64,000 nucleotides of DNA, from the NCBI GenBank assembly GCA_028554755.1, contig JAPTOF010000006.1, positions 3,156,501-3,220,500 on the forward strand. The letters run 5' to 3'. A program made the position numbers and the translations under genes. Positions within the stretch are counted from its first letter, which is position 1. Every line of letters starts with the position of its first letter. The DNA is from Cordia subcordata. Lineage: Eukaryota > Streptophyta > Magnoliopsida > Boraginales > Cordiaceae. The notes under the pieces are model-generated. The model was given only the letters and a program-made list of their open reading frames with translations. It was not told where the DNA came from and did no database searches. This document shows, one piece after another, positions 12,401 to 24,450 of the stretch.

Positions 12401-14839
12401 ATCCTCTATGATGGGTCTAAAGGAGACTTCTCTTCCCCAAGCTTCTTCATCAGGTGAGTCCTTTCCCTTTTTCGCCTGCGTCTCTTCTGCCTTAACTTCT
12501 TTGGCCTCTAGGTATTCTTTTGGTGGTTTGGTCGATATGATGACCCGCTTTTTCAGTGATGCAGGGGAAGGGAACTCCTTCAAAACTTCAGAACCAGGGG
12601 TAAATAGCACGTCTCCAAATGTTTGAGTGATCATCTAGAATATGGTCAAAGAATTAGCGAATTAGAGAATCATCAGATTATTGATCTCACCTAGACAACA
12701 TAAATACATACCTCAGCCACTTTGGCCTGAAGATCTGGAGTGAGATGATCTTCAAGTGTTATTACAACAGGATACTCGGATGCTGTAAATGCATGCTCCT
12801 TAATAGACCTCAAACATTTGATGAGCGGGACTGGAGAGGTCAGTGTCCTACAAGAGAAATCTGAGCTCTAAAGAGAGGAAACATTTGGACTATGGACAGA
12901 CAGTGTATGGGCACTAACAAGAAAGGAAAATTCAGGAGCTCAAAGAAACATCACAAAGGAAGGTCCTTAAATATAGATAAGAAACAAGCTTCCACTAGAA
13001 AACCTGAGGATGGTCGTAAACAAGGGTACCTATATATCAAAAATATGCCACGTAATCATAGAAGTAACCCGAGGATATTTGTACTACGCATATTTGTACT
13101 CCAAGTTAATTATGCCATTGGTCCCTAGTGTTGCCACTGAATATCAATTTAGTCCCCATATTTTCAAAACATTCGCATTAGTTCTCATTCTTCCACAAAC
13201 TTACTGAAATTAGTCCCTTCTAAAAGAAAACACTAGTTTCAACAAAATTGTAGTTATGTATAAAGGTGTCTCTTCTTTTCTCAACTACAAAGGTATTTGT
13301 CTTCATCTCCATCAAAAACAAACACAATCACTCTAAGTTCATGCTATTGAATGATGAGTAACATAATCAATTCAAAGCATAAAAATGCAAACGCCACCAA
13401 TTGTCCAATTGATGTTATACCTTCCATGCAGAACATCAACATTGTCTTTTGTGGAATTTGGCCATATATCCAATTCAATTACTCGTACACCTCTGTGCAG
13501 CGCTTGAATGATAGGAACATCACTACAATCACTGCTTAGTTGGTTCCCAGTAAGATAAGAATTGTGACCCGTGTAAATGAAATAATGCGACACCGGAGCA
13601 TTCATATCATGATGCACCTGGATAGAGTCAATCAGTGAGATCCTTATGAAAGAATAAAAGGTAACCTGGTACTTATATAAATTCAGACACTACCATCATG
13701 TAAAGACCACCAAGTAAGGATCATATTGTGACAAGTAATTGAAAACTTACGAGTAGATATCTCGTTCTTTCCCTGTGATACTTCATTTACGCCAATAAGA
13801 ACATGCATAGAGAAAAATCTCAAAAGACAGAACTATAAGTTCCTTACTAGACATCACTGACACTGTCAGATTTTTCTACGGGAGAGAACCCAATCTGGTT
13901 CCAGAAATCTAGTGAGATCACTCACATTAACTAGAAGGTAGCATACCATGAAATGATGCAATATACGACATACTTCAATTCTTCGCTGAACTAGCGAATC
14001 TGATTACTAAACGGTCTAACCGAGTGAAACCATCTCCAGCTCAAAATAATCCAATAGTGATGCCAATCAGTGTTTAAAATGTAACAATATTTTAAACATG
14101 AACTAAATCTTTAACTTTTTACCGGTATTACATCAATGCAGTTAAACAAACTCCAAAATATAAATGGCTGCTGACAACCGGAACCAGACGAGAAAATAAA
14201 CAATCAAAAACCAAAATTATTAAAAATAAACTCATAAAATTCATATAAAATAGGAAAAAAAAATTGGCCTTATCACTTCAAATTTAATATTAAGAGATAA
14301 AGAGCGTCTTCACTGAAAATGACAAGGATTAATCCTTCTCATGATTGGCAAGAGAACAGGCAAAATCACTAGTCTTTCTCCAACAGAATCAAATATATTT
14401 ACATTAATGTACATCTGAACATAATATCAAACAAATTCAGAATTAAACTTTCAAGCGGCAACTCACGAAGCTCCCACTATCCAAGAAAAAAATTAAAAAT
14501 TAAAAGAAAAAGAAAACATACCCCAAGTTTAGTATTCAGAGGAGGGTTAATATCACCCATGAGGTACTTAAAGAAGGCCTCAAGATGAAGACCCTTGCGG
14601 TGAAAAATGTTGAGGTGTTTGAGCTCATGGAGGCTGTTCATGATGGCCTGAGCATCATCAATGGTGGCATTCTTCTCACTTTGGACTTCCACCAAGAAGC
14701 GGCGGAGATTCTCGATGCTCATGACGCCGTTCTCGGAGTACTGTTGGAACAAGGACTTGATCTCCGCCGGCGCTTCCGCCGCTGCCAGCCGGAACCGCCG
14801 CCGGAAACAGAAGCACACCCTGTATGTCTGCTTCGACAT
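9438..14839 (-). CDS. PLC2: Phosphoinositide-specific phospholipase C, PLC2-like (9 exons, 591 aa)
   Basis: Exons on the minus strand: 14839-14522, 13617-13421, 12847-12712, 12634-12395, 12293-12061, 11565-11448, 10463-10311, 10210-10124, 9731-9438. The start [17 protein letters not shown] matches plant PLC2-type enzymes. In order: a truncated EF-hand-like region (about 1-100); the X domain (107-260), with catalytic His124 in [15 protein letters not shown], putative Ca-binding N125 and E154/D156, and His170 in VLHGRTL; an acidic X-Y linker (about 262-322, rich in DDEE); the Y domain from EYKRLIAI (about 325-443); and a C2 domain to the C-terminal MRFEFV. Plant PLCs hydrolyse PI4P and PI(4,5)P2 at the plasma membrane in a Ca-dependent way and lack the PH domain of animal PLC-delta, as here. 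The length is close to Arabidopsis PLC2 (581 aa). A paralogue with the same intron positions lies immediately upstream at 19394-22513. Confidence 0.93.
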
Positions 14840-16888
14840 TATCGCGAAATGAATCGGAAAAAAGAAAAGGAAAATTTGTTGGGGGTTTCGAATGGATTGA
14901 TGAGGGGTTTTGAGTTCTTGATTTGGGAGTGAGTGGCTTTGCTTTTGAAGAAAGGAATAACGTATCAGAAAACAAAGTGTGTTTTCGCGTAAAAAACGTG
15001 GGGATGATCCAAAAGAACTTTCTACCGCTGGTTGGATAATATGGATTTAATTTTGTCTCACTATGACTTTTTAATAATTTATAAAATTGTTATTGACAAC
15101 GTTCATTGATGAGCAATTCAACAATGAGAGTTCGGGCCGAATCGGTGATACCAATTCCATCCGAACTCTCAAAATTGGAATAAGTCTTGCAGCAAATCGT
15201 TAATTTTCAGTGATCTAATAAATGAGATGGTTGTTTTAAGAGTGGTTCAACAATATACAACAGTAAATTAAAAATTTGGAAAAAATTTAACTGTCCGTAT
15301 ATTTTATATATTTTTACATTTAGAGATAATTAATAGATTATCTGCAATTATCTTTTGTAATCAAATAATTATAGAATCATCACATATAACGTTAACTTTT
15401 TTTTTTTACTAAATACATCATTTGAGGAGTTATCGAGAAAACTTTGTTCCTTGTAATCTTTTTGATAATTTTATTACATGAATTTTTTCATTTTGAGAGT
15501 AAAAAATGAATGAAGATATTAATCTTTTAAAATTTATTTTACTCGTTAGGAATTAAATTTTTAAATTAAGGATAGGTGTTGATGCGAAATGCAAGCTTAA
15601 GTTTGAAATTTAAGAGTTATCATTTTATCTTAATATACGCCAGCTAAATCTTAGAGGACGAGGTTTTAAAAATGTTGTTTGGGGGTCTGAATATGTTCAT
15701 CTTTTAGTAATTGCGTGGGTTGTCATGCCTTGTTGTTCTAGGCGAACAGTTGTCATGCTCTGTTAAAGACAGATTTTTTTGCGGGGCATCCGTTCAGACA
15801 GATGATTTCGAGGGAGAGAAATCGAGAATGGGTGGGGCCCAGTGGTTGGTCAAGTTGACAGATGATATTGTGCGCGTGAAAGTGATGCTCCTTATGATGC
15901 TTCAACTGCTTATAAGTTACATACACTGATGCTTGGCCTGGCCAACGGCTCCACTCTGTTTTTGTCGTAATCTTTTGGGGAGGAATAAATAAGGTGATCC
16001 ACGTGTATCCTTGTGATTGGTAGTTCTATGGCCCTCTCTCCCAGGAAAATGGCATCTAAAAGGAACAATACCATATACCAAACACAAAAGCAAAAAAAGA
16101 AAAAAAAAAAAAGAAAGAACAAGAAAAGGTTGTGCTCGATGATGAATTAACTAATATGTTTTAACAATAATTAACTAACTTTTGAAAATAAAAGTACACA
16201 TAAGATATACATATTTGTTAAACAATTTTGACATCACTAGAAGTTGCAACATCTGTTGGTTTGATATATAATTTACACACAAGTTATCAACCCGTGTGTT
16301 GTATGAGAATATGTCATTGGTTGTCTTTTTTTTATTTAATAAAATACATATAAGTATGAGTATTGAAAGGTTTATGTATTTTATACAATTTTGCTTCATG
16401 TGATATTATACACGGTCAATTTTATTTTATTTTTTGAGAATGAGACAATTGCAAATTAGTTGAAAATCATTCTAGTAGAGAAAACTCCTCTAGCATCTTA
16501 TCTAATCAACTTTCTAATACTGAGATGTGGTTCTTCAAATATTATATACAGTATACAGTCAATTTTTTGTTTGAATATAAGTTGAACGTCAATCTCTCTC
16601 TTATTTATAATCAAGTATGAAGATAAATAGAACATAAAGAAAGTAAATGGTCTTATGAAGATGAGTGGTTTTTACCATTGTGTTGTTAGTCGAAAATGGC
16701 ATAATGCTGTTCTTAAATTTTGAACGTTGTCCTGGAGAAGGAACCTACAAGTAATGTGAGACATTTTGCTTGTGTTGCAAAACGAACACGTGTTAGCATG
16801 AGGTATAATAACTTTAATATAATATTAAAACTAAAGGTTTTCAACTTAGAACTTGCTTCAAAACTCATCACCTATGAGGTGGTCACAC
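14840..16888. other. PLC2-like promoter side and AT-rich spacer
   Basis: The first few hundred bases upstream of 14839 should contain the 5' UTR and promoter of the PLC2-like gene. The rest is AT-rich spacer. Short open frames here (for example 15711-15929) show no recognisable protein signature. Confidence 0.4.
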
Positions 16889-17203
16889 TTTTTTTTTTTT
16901 TTTTTTCTGGGCAAAGATGTATCATTAAACAGAAAAGAACAGAGAACAAATGGCCTTAGCTGATGCCACATGGAGGCAAAATCAAGAGAAAGGAGAGAGC
17001 AAAGAGGGGGGGGTGGAATAATGACATTCCAATCGAGAGGTAGGAAGCCAATCTTACAGGCTTAACTGCCCAATCAGCAACTTTGTTATATTTTCTACGA
17101 ACAATAGAAAAATACACGCGAGGAGTTGGTTGGCGGAGTGAGTGAATTTCTGAGATAACTTGACGGATTTCTTTTGTGTTTTGGATAGCTATGCCTATAT
17201 TCA
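16889..17203 (-). mobile_element. 5'-truncated LINE tail with RNase H-like fragment
   Basis: A run of 18 T at 16889-16906 is the poly(A) tail of an element on the minus strand. Reading minus from about 17195 down to a stop at 16956-16958 gives an open frame that includes VYFSIVRRKYNKVADWAVKP. This resembles the end of the RNase H/RVT_3 domain of plant non-LTR reverse transcriptases (pattern h..R..N..AD..A). Only the 3' end survives. I found no clear target-site duplication, and the 5' end runs into a MITE-like repeat at 17203. Confidence 0.65.
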
Positions 17204-17757
17204 GGGCTTACTTGAATTGATTTTCTTTAAAATATTATTTCTTAAAAAAGTATATTTTTTACAATAAATAATTTAATTAATTTAAAAAAGTTGAAAACTC
17301 TAAAAAAAACTTAAATTCATTTTTGCTTGGTACAATTCATTGCAAGCAACTCTTGTTAAGCTATTATTTAAAGCTGTTGTTTATCATACATGGCAAGAGA
17401 GAAATTAAAGAGTATATGATCAACTAGCAATGTGTGAGGAACAGTTATCTAACAATATCATTTTTGATGTTAAACAAGCTATTTTTGTAAGTAGAAAATT
17501 TAAGAACAGTACATTTAACAAGGTAATTGTAAAGGATTGTGTATGGATAGGGTATTTTTGGCCTAGTGTTTTTGTTACCTTCTCGGGGAATTTTGTATAT
17601 TATATCCTTTGATATATTCACTTGCTTACTTAACCAAAAAAAAAAAAAGACTTAAATTTATTTTTTTTAAGTTAGAAATTTCAACTTCTTAAAACATATT
17701 TTTTTAAAAAAAATTATAGAAAAAAGTGTTTTTAAACAAAACCAACCCAAATGACTC
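17203..17757. mobile_element. MITE-like repeat (family A) interrupted by a LINE tail
   Basis: It starts AGGGCTTACTTGAATTGATT and ends near CCAACCCAAATGACTCG, with T-rich then A-rich interior, like the better preserved copy at 30581-30812. It is split by the LINE insertion at 17325-17649. Confidence 0.5.
17325..17649 (+). mobile_element. 5'-truncated LINE insertion with poly(A) tail and target-site duplication
   Basis: The insert ends in a 13-base A run (17636-17648). It is flanked by near-identical 16-bp direct repeats, 17309-17324 (ACTTAAATTCATTTTT) and 17650-17665 (15 of 16 identical). The plus frame from 17358 reads AVVYHTWQERN, then a stop, then continues in the same frame from RVYDQLA to VFVTFSGNF. 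HxWQERN is typical of the C-terminal region of plant LINE reverse transcriptases. It is a dead-on-arrival copy with at least one in-frame stop. Confidence 0.75.
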
Positions 17758-18072
17758 GCTAATCCAAAAAGGGAAAAAAGAGCCCTTGTTGTGTACCAAT
17801 ATTGGTCATTTCAATAAATAATCATATTACTAATAACTTGTTGTAAATTGATATTATTAATAGACCTTGTTAATACTTGCCGACCTAGAAAAATAGGCCA
17901 ACTTCATTCTACGTACGACTCGCGGCAGCACACAAACTGATGCAAGCGTTCACATTTTACATTTTCGTAGTTTCTGGCTTGTCAACGTAGAGATTAACAA
18001 CGACCGTGGAGACGTGGACCACTAACGACATTATTTAGCGTGACCATTTTCAGAAGTCTTCTAAAATCTGAT

Positions 18073-18112
18073 AGGTTCGAGAACACGTTTACAGGTTCGC
18101 GAACACGTTTAC
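18073..18112. repeat. Two 20-bp tandem copies with TTCnnGAA and ACGT cores
   Basis: The copies AGGTTCGAGAACACGTTTAC and AGGTTCGCGAACACGTTTAC follow each other exactly. Each contains a TTCnnGAA inverted pair, the unit of a heat-shock element, and an ACACGT core. They lie 3.2 kb upstream of the PLC2-like start and 1.3 kb downstream of the PLC6-like stop, so any regulatory role is uncertain. Confidence 0.55.
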
Positions 18113-18518
18113 AGTTTACTCCCCCGACAAGCCATGTGGGCCCACAAAGTCTATTTTTGGGTCTTATTTTTCTTGGTCAAAGTTTTGTCTCTTTGTAAGG
18201 GGCACCCTACAAAAAGGCTACGTAGTTTAATTTAATATAAATTAGTGAATTGCATGTCTTATCCTTTCCTCTTTCTTGGTTATGAAACGTTGAAATTGTG
18301 ACAAAAAAAAAAAAAAGGGAAATCTGTTCTATAGCTAAGAAGAAAAACTATTTTATTTCCTTTATCCTAAATATCATTTTAGGTAAATTGATTAATTAAG
18401 AAATTATCATACTTTTTTCAAGTAATACTCTGAGATACACCTAATTGGTTATTGATATGTTGTACTAGAATAAAAATAAAATAGTATTCTTTCCTAAATT
18501 GTGACCTCTATCTTTAGT

Positions 18519-18582
18519 ATCCTATACATATATATACATATATATACACGTATATGTATACATGTATATACATATATATATA

Positions 18583-18615
<33 letters not shown>
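18519..18615. repeat. AT/GT compound microsatellite
   Basis: Alternating TA, CA and GT dinucleotides. This produces the low-complexity YIYIYI frames in this area, which are not genes. Confidence 0.9.
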
Positions 18616-19393
18616 TTGGGTAAACCACCAATTCCCATAGAATTAAACCCAAGACCTCACACTTAGAAAAAATAATTTCAGCCCCTTCTACCTTTGGTAT
18701 ATGATAAAGAATATAAAGACTTCTATCACTCAAGTATTCTAATTCCTGCGAATTTGACATTACCCCTTCAAGACATAATACATAAATTAACTTATTCCCA
18801 TATTCTTGAGAAAGGACTCACGTATTACATGGAAAAAAGAAAAGAACTTTCGAACATAACATCAATAAAAAGCAAAAACTTGAAACTGGTCATCATTATT
18901 TAACATTGTCAATAATGATAATGCTGATATATACTTGGCAAGTTCAAGTAGACTGGGCGAGATAAATTTTACTGTACTCTGCAGCTGTAGGAATGAAAGT
19001 GGTTTCTTCCAAAAGTCACCTAACAATGATGGATACAAAGGCTTTAGATTACAATGTTTATGAGAGACCATATCATTATTGTGGTAGTCCAAAACTAGAA
19101 TTTGGCACCACATCATGAAGTGGTCGCACTTGTTAAATTCGGCTCAGACCTTAGGACTATGATGACTCAAGCATTACTAAACAAAGGTGCAATTCAAGGC
19201 ATCTTTGCTTGCGAGATTATAATATTATTTAAGAGAAATCCGAATCTGAATCCAAATTTGTGTATACATAGTTATTTCTGGGTGATGATGGGACAAAATT
19301 TTCTTTATCAAAGTAGAATATTGGAGCCACAAGCTGCACAGCATGTTTCTGGGGAGGATAGATAGAGAAAACGAGAAAGTGCACACTTGAATT

Positions 19394-22300
19394 TCAGACA
19401 AACTGAAAGCGCATGAGTAGCCTTACTGATGGAAGTTTGTGACCCTTTTTATCATACAAGGGAACTGCTCGAATCCCTGGCCTCAACTCTGAGACAGGCA
19501 AACATGTCTGCCCACCAAAATCATCCTTTTCTGACATGTTGTACTCGCGTACTTCAATCCGAAGCAATGCCAGTTCTGGAACTGTTAAAGGGAACGTGAA
19601 TTCTTGATCCCAGTTAGGGATCCAGTCATCCTCAATTATCCTCGTCTTTCTCTTGGCAGAATCGGCTGGCACGCCGGCTATGTAGACCTGCCATCCAGTT
19701 ATCAGGAAGTTAAACACAAATGTACAGAACGTTTTAGTGATGTGCTGAAAACGAAGCAAAGCGCGTTCCAGAGCTCAATTTCTTTTGATTGATCAAATGT
19801 GTGAAATTTCGAATCCTCATTACTAATGGAATTCGAATGATCTCTTCATTGATCAGAAGATTACATAACATGGTACTTTCACTAACCTTAGTGTAGAAGT
19901 CTGGTGGCGAATAAGCGTCAAAATGCGTATGGCTGAAATCCAAACGCCATCCGTCCCCCATGTACACGTTCACCTACCAAATGGAAAGGCCTCATTGAGA
20001 GTGTCATCCGGCAAATAAACAATATCGTTCCATTGCTAAAGTTCACTCACCTTTAGAGTCTGCTTCACTTTTGATGCCACTTTAGGGTCAAATACCTTAT
20101 TGTCTGGACCTCTGTGCATAAGCAAATCAGGCTTCTTCACATATCCACAACCCCCATTAGATCTAAACATCCCATGCATTAACCAAAGTGATTTCCCATA
20201 CCCCTGTTACACAAAAGATGTAAAAATGATTCAACTGCAGAAAAGGGCTTTGATAGATTCCAATGATGGTATAGTTCTTCAGCATTTATGAGAAATTATA
20301 AGGGTAGAAGCATCACAAATTAAGAACTCTGAAGGCACATATTTAAGAGAAAAGAGTTAGCTTACCTGCATATTTGATGCAACCATTTGAGCTCCATGCA
20401 TCCAGCCAGTCATGGGCTTAAAATTTGATGAGGTCACTCTTGTTCCCTTTGGATACACCCTTAGTATATTTCTTTGAGTAAACCTAGAAGAGAAAAAAAA
20501 AAAAAAAACAACAACAACAATTCATAGGGAAAATGATTGACCAATTATGAAGACATTTTAATATATCATACAATAGTCTATAGTCGATCTGATGGAATAA
20601 GCTCATAGAAGTTTGACATTACCTCACAAGATCAGTTCCGCGAGATGCTGCAGCCTTTTGAAGCTCTTGTTCACTCAAACTAAGACGACTAACTTTATCG
20701 CTTCCTGTAACCAGTGCACGCTTCAATCCATGTTTTGCTTTCCCAGCCTGGATTGCTATTAGACGCTTATACTCCGGTGCGACTGGCAGGCCTGATTTTT
20801 GTCTATGCAATTCAGCATCTTCGCAGTCCTCGTCGGCCTCATTAATCTCAGTCTGATACCCAAAAGTATATCCCAAGTCCATTAGAATATTAGCACACGG
20901 CAAGAAAGAAGAAACAAGTTTCGTTCGCCTTTTACCCTCTCATCAAGTCTTGCTTCGGCTGTACATTCTGGCGCCTCATTTTCTGATGATTCGTCATCAG
21001 ATGAATCCCTTTCTGCAATTCCTGTGTCCTTTTCTGTCTCAAGGTACTCCTTGGGTGGTTTTGTTGATAGTATAATTCGGTGCTTTAGTGCTTCCGGAGA
21101 AGGAAACTCTTCTAAGCAACCTGACTCAGGGTAGTACAGCATTTCTCCAAAAATTCGGATAGCCATCTACAAACATATACAGACTTGGGATCAACTAACA
21201 AATGACAATCACTTTTTTGTAATTAAGAACAGAAAGGAAATCAAATCTAACCTCTGCAACTTTAGCTTGAAGGTGCGGTGGAAGGTGATCCTCCAAAGTG
21301 ATTATCACAGGATAAGGAGATTTAACGAAAGCATGCTCTTTGATTGCCTTCAAGCATTTGATGAGGGGAACAGGAGTGGTTAAGGTCCTGCAATTATTCA
21401 AAAACCGCGATTAGCCTGCACGCGGATGCGTATGCAATGACACGTAACACTTCCATACATATTTGCTCTTATTATGATGTCAATATGATGTTTCCCCCCC
21501 ATTGCTGAAGTATAGAGAGTAGAGTTAAAGACGAAATTGTACCTTCCATGTAGCACATGAATATCATCTTTCCCGGAGTTTGCCCATAAATCGAGTTCTA
21601 TTCCCCTCACGCCTCTTTCCAGAGCAGTTATGATTGGAATTTCACTACAATTACTGCTTAACTGATTTCCAGTCAAGTAGGAATTGTGACCTGTGTATAT
21701 GAAATAATGCTGCATTGGAGCAGTCATATCATGGTGTACCTGCAAGAACCAAACTTTTCAAGGTGAAATCTATAACATATCTGCCTGTAAATTTCCGAAT
21801 ACTATCATGATCTATAACCCAAAATGGCTACCAATGGGACATACAATAGTAAAAGCACAGCGAAAATTGAACGAAATTTGATCAAATTAGAACTTTGATA
21901 GGAATAGCAACTCTCATTTCTGACCTATAATGCAGAAACAAAGGAATAGCATTTACAAATTACTTATATAACTCTAATAATTGGAGATATTCAAATTGTA
22001 CAATAAATTTTTTTTTTTTTAATGAAGCATAATTTTCCATGTAACAGTAAGTAGAAGTCCGTCTCTAGATTTAGTTAAACCTCAATATTCCCAAGTCCTA
22101 ACCATTGACTAGATCTTTGGTCTTGTACATATAGTTCGTGATATCTGAAATAATTGACCCAAAAGAATATAGGGTACGGAAACGCGCACCTGATTTTTGA
22201 TAGGTCCATTGAGATCATCCTGGAAGAGGAAATAGAAAAAACCATCAAGAGTGAGGCCATGGCGAGAGTACCGGATCAAATGGTGGCGGCGTTTGTAAAC

Positions 22301-22513
22301 CTCGTGCATAATCCTCTCCGCATCAGCCAAGGTGCACCCTTCTTCACCTTGGTAATCCACCAGGAACTTGGCGAACTGATCAGCCGTCATGTGCGTCCCT
22401 TTCTCCGCGTACCTCGAGAACATCCCCTTCACGTCCGCCGGCGGCTCCTTCTCGCTGATCTTAAACTTCCGGTTGAAGCATCCGAGCATCCTGTAATAAT
22501 TGTAGCTCCCCAT
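19394..22513 (-). CDS. PLC6: Phosphoinositide-specific phospholipase C, PLC6-like (9 exons, 589 aa)
   Basis: Exons on the minus strand: 22513-22190, 21739-21543, 21387-21252, 21166-20936, 20852-20623, 20483-20366, 20203-20051, 19973-19887, 19687-19394. Six of nine exons have exactly the same coding length as in the PLC2-like neighbour. Only exon 1 and the two linker exons 4 and 5 differ. Features: an EF-hand-like N-terminal region (1-105); the X domain with His126 in [16 protein letters not shown]156/D158 and His172 in VLHGRTL; an acidic linker (about 263-320, [10 protein letters not shown]); the Y domain from EYKRLIAI; a C2 domain ending MRFQFV. The start [19 protein letters not shown] and the string [20 protein letters not shown] resemble Arabidopsis PLC6 (and less closely PLC4), so the symbol is by resemblance. 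It should hydrolyse phosphoinositides at the plasma membrane. Introns are compact (71-450 bp), unlike those of the neighbour. Confidence 0.92.
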
Positions 22514-22743
22514 TCTTCTTCTTCTTCTTCTTCTTTTTTTTTCCTTGTTTTGGTTTTTTCTTTTCTCCTTGGATTCTCTGTGAAAGAAGACAAATGCTTG
22601 GTCTCTATAACGCTTGCATGTAATATTTATTGAACAAAATTAACGTTGTAATATTCCTTTATTCTTATTCAACCACTTGAATGTTGGTAAACTAGAGTAA
22701 GATCTGTAAGGTGTGGTGAATTTTTTGTGGTAAAAGGGATCAC

Positions 22744-22768
22744 ATATATATATATATATATATATATA
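22744..22768. repeat. (TA)n microsatellite upstream of the PLC6-like gene
   Basis: Uninterrupted TA repeat about 230 bp upstream of the PLC6-like start codon. Confidence 0.9.
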
Positions 22769-22999
22769 GTTGAAAAAGTGAAAAAAAGAGAATATTAAAT
22801 GATCCGATGGAGAGAAGAATCTAAAGAGTTGGTGAAAGTGTGGCTCTCTTTTTGCGGATATTTAAAGCTGGAACGTTGCTGGAATCAAACGTGCATGGCT
22901 TTGTGTTAACTTTCGTATTTATATACTCCAATGTGAAAAAGACGAATCAAATGCTTCTTTTTAGTTTTTTGTTGTTTTAGTTCAATTTTTTACTATTTT

Positions 23000-23214
23000 G
23001 GGTCCCTTTGGATTGGTTTTTTTTTTTAATATTTTTTTAAAAAAATTATATTAAATTTACAATAACTGTTTGATTTGACTTTTAAAAAAATTAAAACTTT
23101 GAAAAAAACTCAAACACAATTTTTTTTTAAAAGTCAGAAATTTCAACTTAAAAATTATTTTTTTAAAATTATTTAAAAAATACTTTTAAAAAAAGTCATT
23201 TTATACGAGCCCTT
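23000..23214. mobile_element. MITE-like repeat, family A (degraded)
   Basis: It begins GGGTCCCTTTGGATTGG and ends near ACGAGCCCTTTA, with the family's T-rich to A-rich interior. It shares the interior motif ATATTAAATTTACAATAACT with the copy at 30581-30812. Confidence 0.55.
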
Positions 23215-23602
23215 TATGTTCGTAGCGTGAAAATTGGACATCTCCCTCCCGCGTCTTTTAATGAAGTCGAATTTGATTGGTGTCTGTTTCCGACTCATTG
23301 GCCTCTTTAATTGCACTGCGCTTACACGAAACGTGATTAAAATTAATTAATGTCCATGTGCTCATATAATGCTTCAGGTGTATCTGGTCGAAAATTTTTC
23401 TAATTCAAGTTATGAAAGCATAATTATTTGGTGAAGTCAGAGCGCTGTAGTGACTCTTTTTTTGATAGTCAGCTCGTTCAACAATTGTTTACTCGAATGA
23501 TTAGTGTAAACGAGAGTTCGTGTAGAATATTGTAAATTCGAGATGGATTTAAGATTTTTATTCACACAAAGATGTAAACATAACCCTACCACCTACACAG
23601 AC

Positions 23603-23802
23603 GGTTCGGATTGGCTTTTTTTAGAGGAAAAAATATTTATTTTTTTGAAAAAATACATCCTTTTTCTAAAAAACAATTTAAATTAATTTTCAAAAAAATT
23701 GAAATTTTAAATTTTTTTAGAAATCCGAATCTTTAGCTTCTCAAAAAATATTTTTTAAAAAAATTATTAAAAAATACTTTTAATAAAAACCAATCTAAAC
23801 GA
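23603..23802. mobile_element. MITE-like repeat, family A (degraded)
   Basis: It begins GGTTCGGATTGGCTTTTTT and ends near AAAACCAATCTAAACG, with the same interior layout as the other family members. The terminal GGGCTTG has been lost. Confidence 0.45.
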
Positions 23803-24013
23803 AACTAAAAATATCCTTAGCGTCACATATTTGGGGCTTATAAGCAGTCTCTCACTAATATTTCCATTCGCCGTTTGTCACTTTATTCTGTAATTCTATT
23901 ATTTTCCAGGTGGGCCATCTAGCCCATCCCACCGCCATTTGTTTGCACCTGCACCGTCCACCAAGGGCTTGATAGAAATTATGGAGAAAAAGTATAATAG
24001 AAGAAATGAACGG

Positions 24014-24219
24014 ATAATAGAATCATAAAAAGAAAGATTAGGAAAATATTTTCGTTTGGATCAGAGAAATTTATTAAAGAAAAAAATCATAAAGGATAAG
24101 GATTTAACTTATTAATGGATAATAGAATCATAAAAAGAAAGATTAGGGAAGTATTTTTGTTCGAATGATAAAATTTTATTAAAGAAAAAAATCATAAAGG
24201 ATGAGGATTTAACTTTCTT
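24014..24219. repeat. 103-bp tandem duplication
   Basis: Two adjacent copies start GGATAATAGAATCATAAAAA at 24014 and 24117. They differ at a few positions. The DNA is AT-rich and non-coding. Confidence 0.8.
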
Positions 24220-24320
24220 TAGCTGAACCTTTGGCTATAGCATCATTACATGTAATTAAGATAAAAGATACGGATATTAATCATTGCATAAAATAAGATA
24301 ACTTTTTCCTTTATTCTACC

Positions 24321-24359
24321 CTATATATATATACATACATATATATATATATATGTATG

Positions 24360-24394
<35 letters not shown>

Positions 24395-24450
24395 ATATAT
24401 ATGTGTGTGTGTGTATATATATATATATATGTCTGTATGTATATATATAA
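24321..24450. repeat. TA/GT compound microsatellite
   Basis: Long TA and TG dinucleotide runs. Both strands give spurious open frames. Confidence 0.9.

Larger units (their letters stand above)
17758..19393. other. Spacer downstream of the PLC6-like gene
   Basis: AT-rich spacer. It holds a 20-bp tandem duplication with heat-shock-element-like cores (18073-18112), a W-box-type GGTCAA near 18176 and an AT/GT microsatellite (18519-18615). The part next to 19393 should be the 3' UTR of the PLC6-like gene. Confidence 0.4.

Noticed and set aside
20853..20903. In-frame Met upstream of PLC6-like exon 5
   Set aside because: The exon is entered through the acceptor at 20852/20853. The upstream residues are intron.
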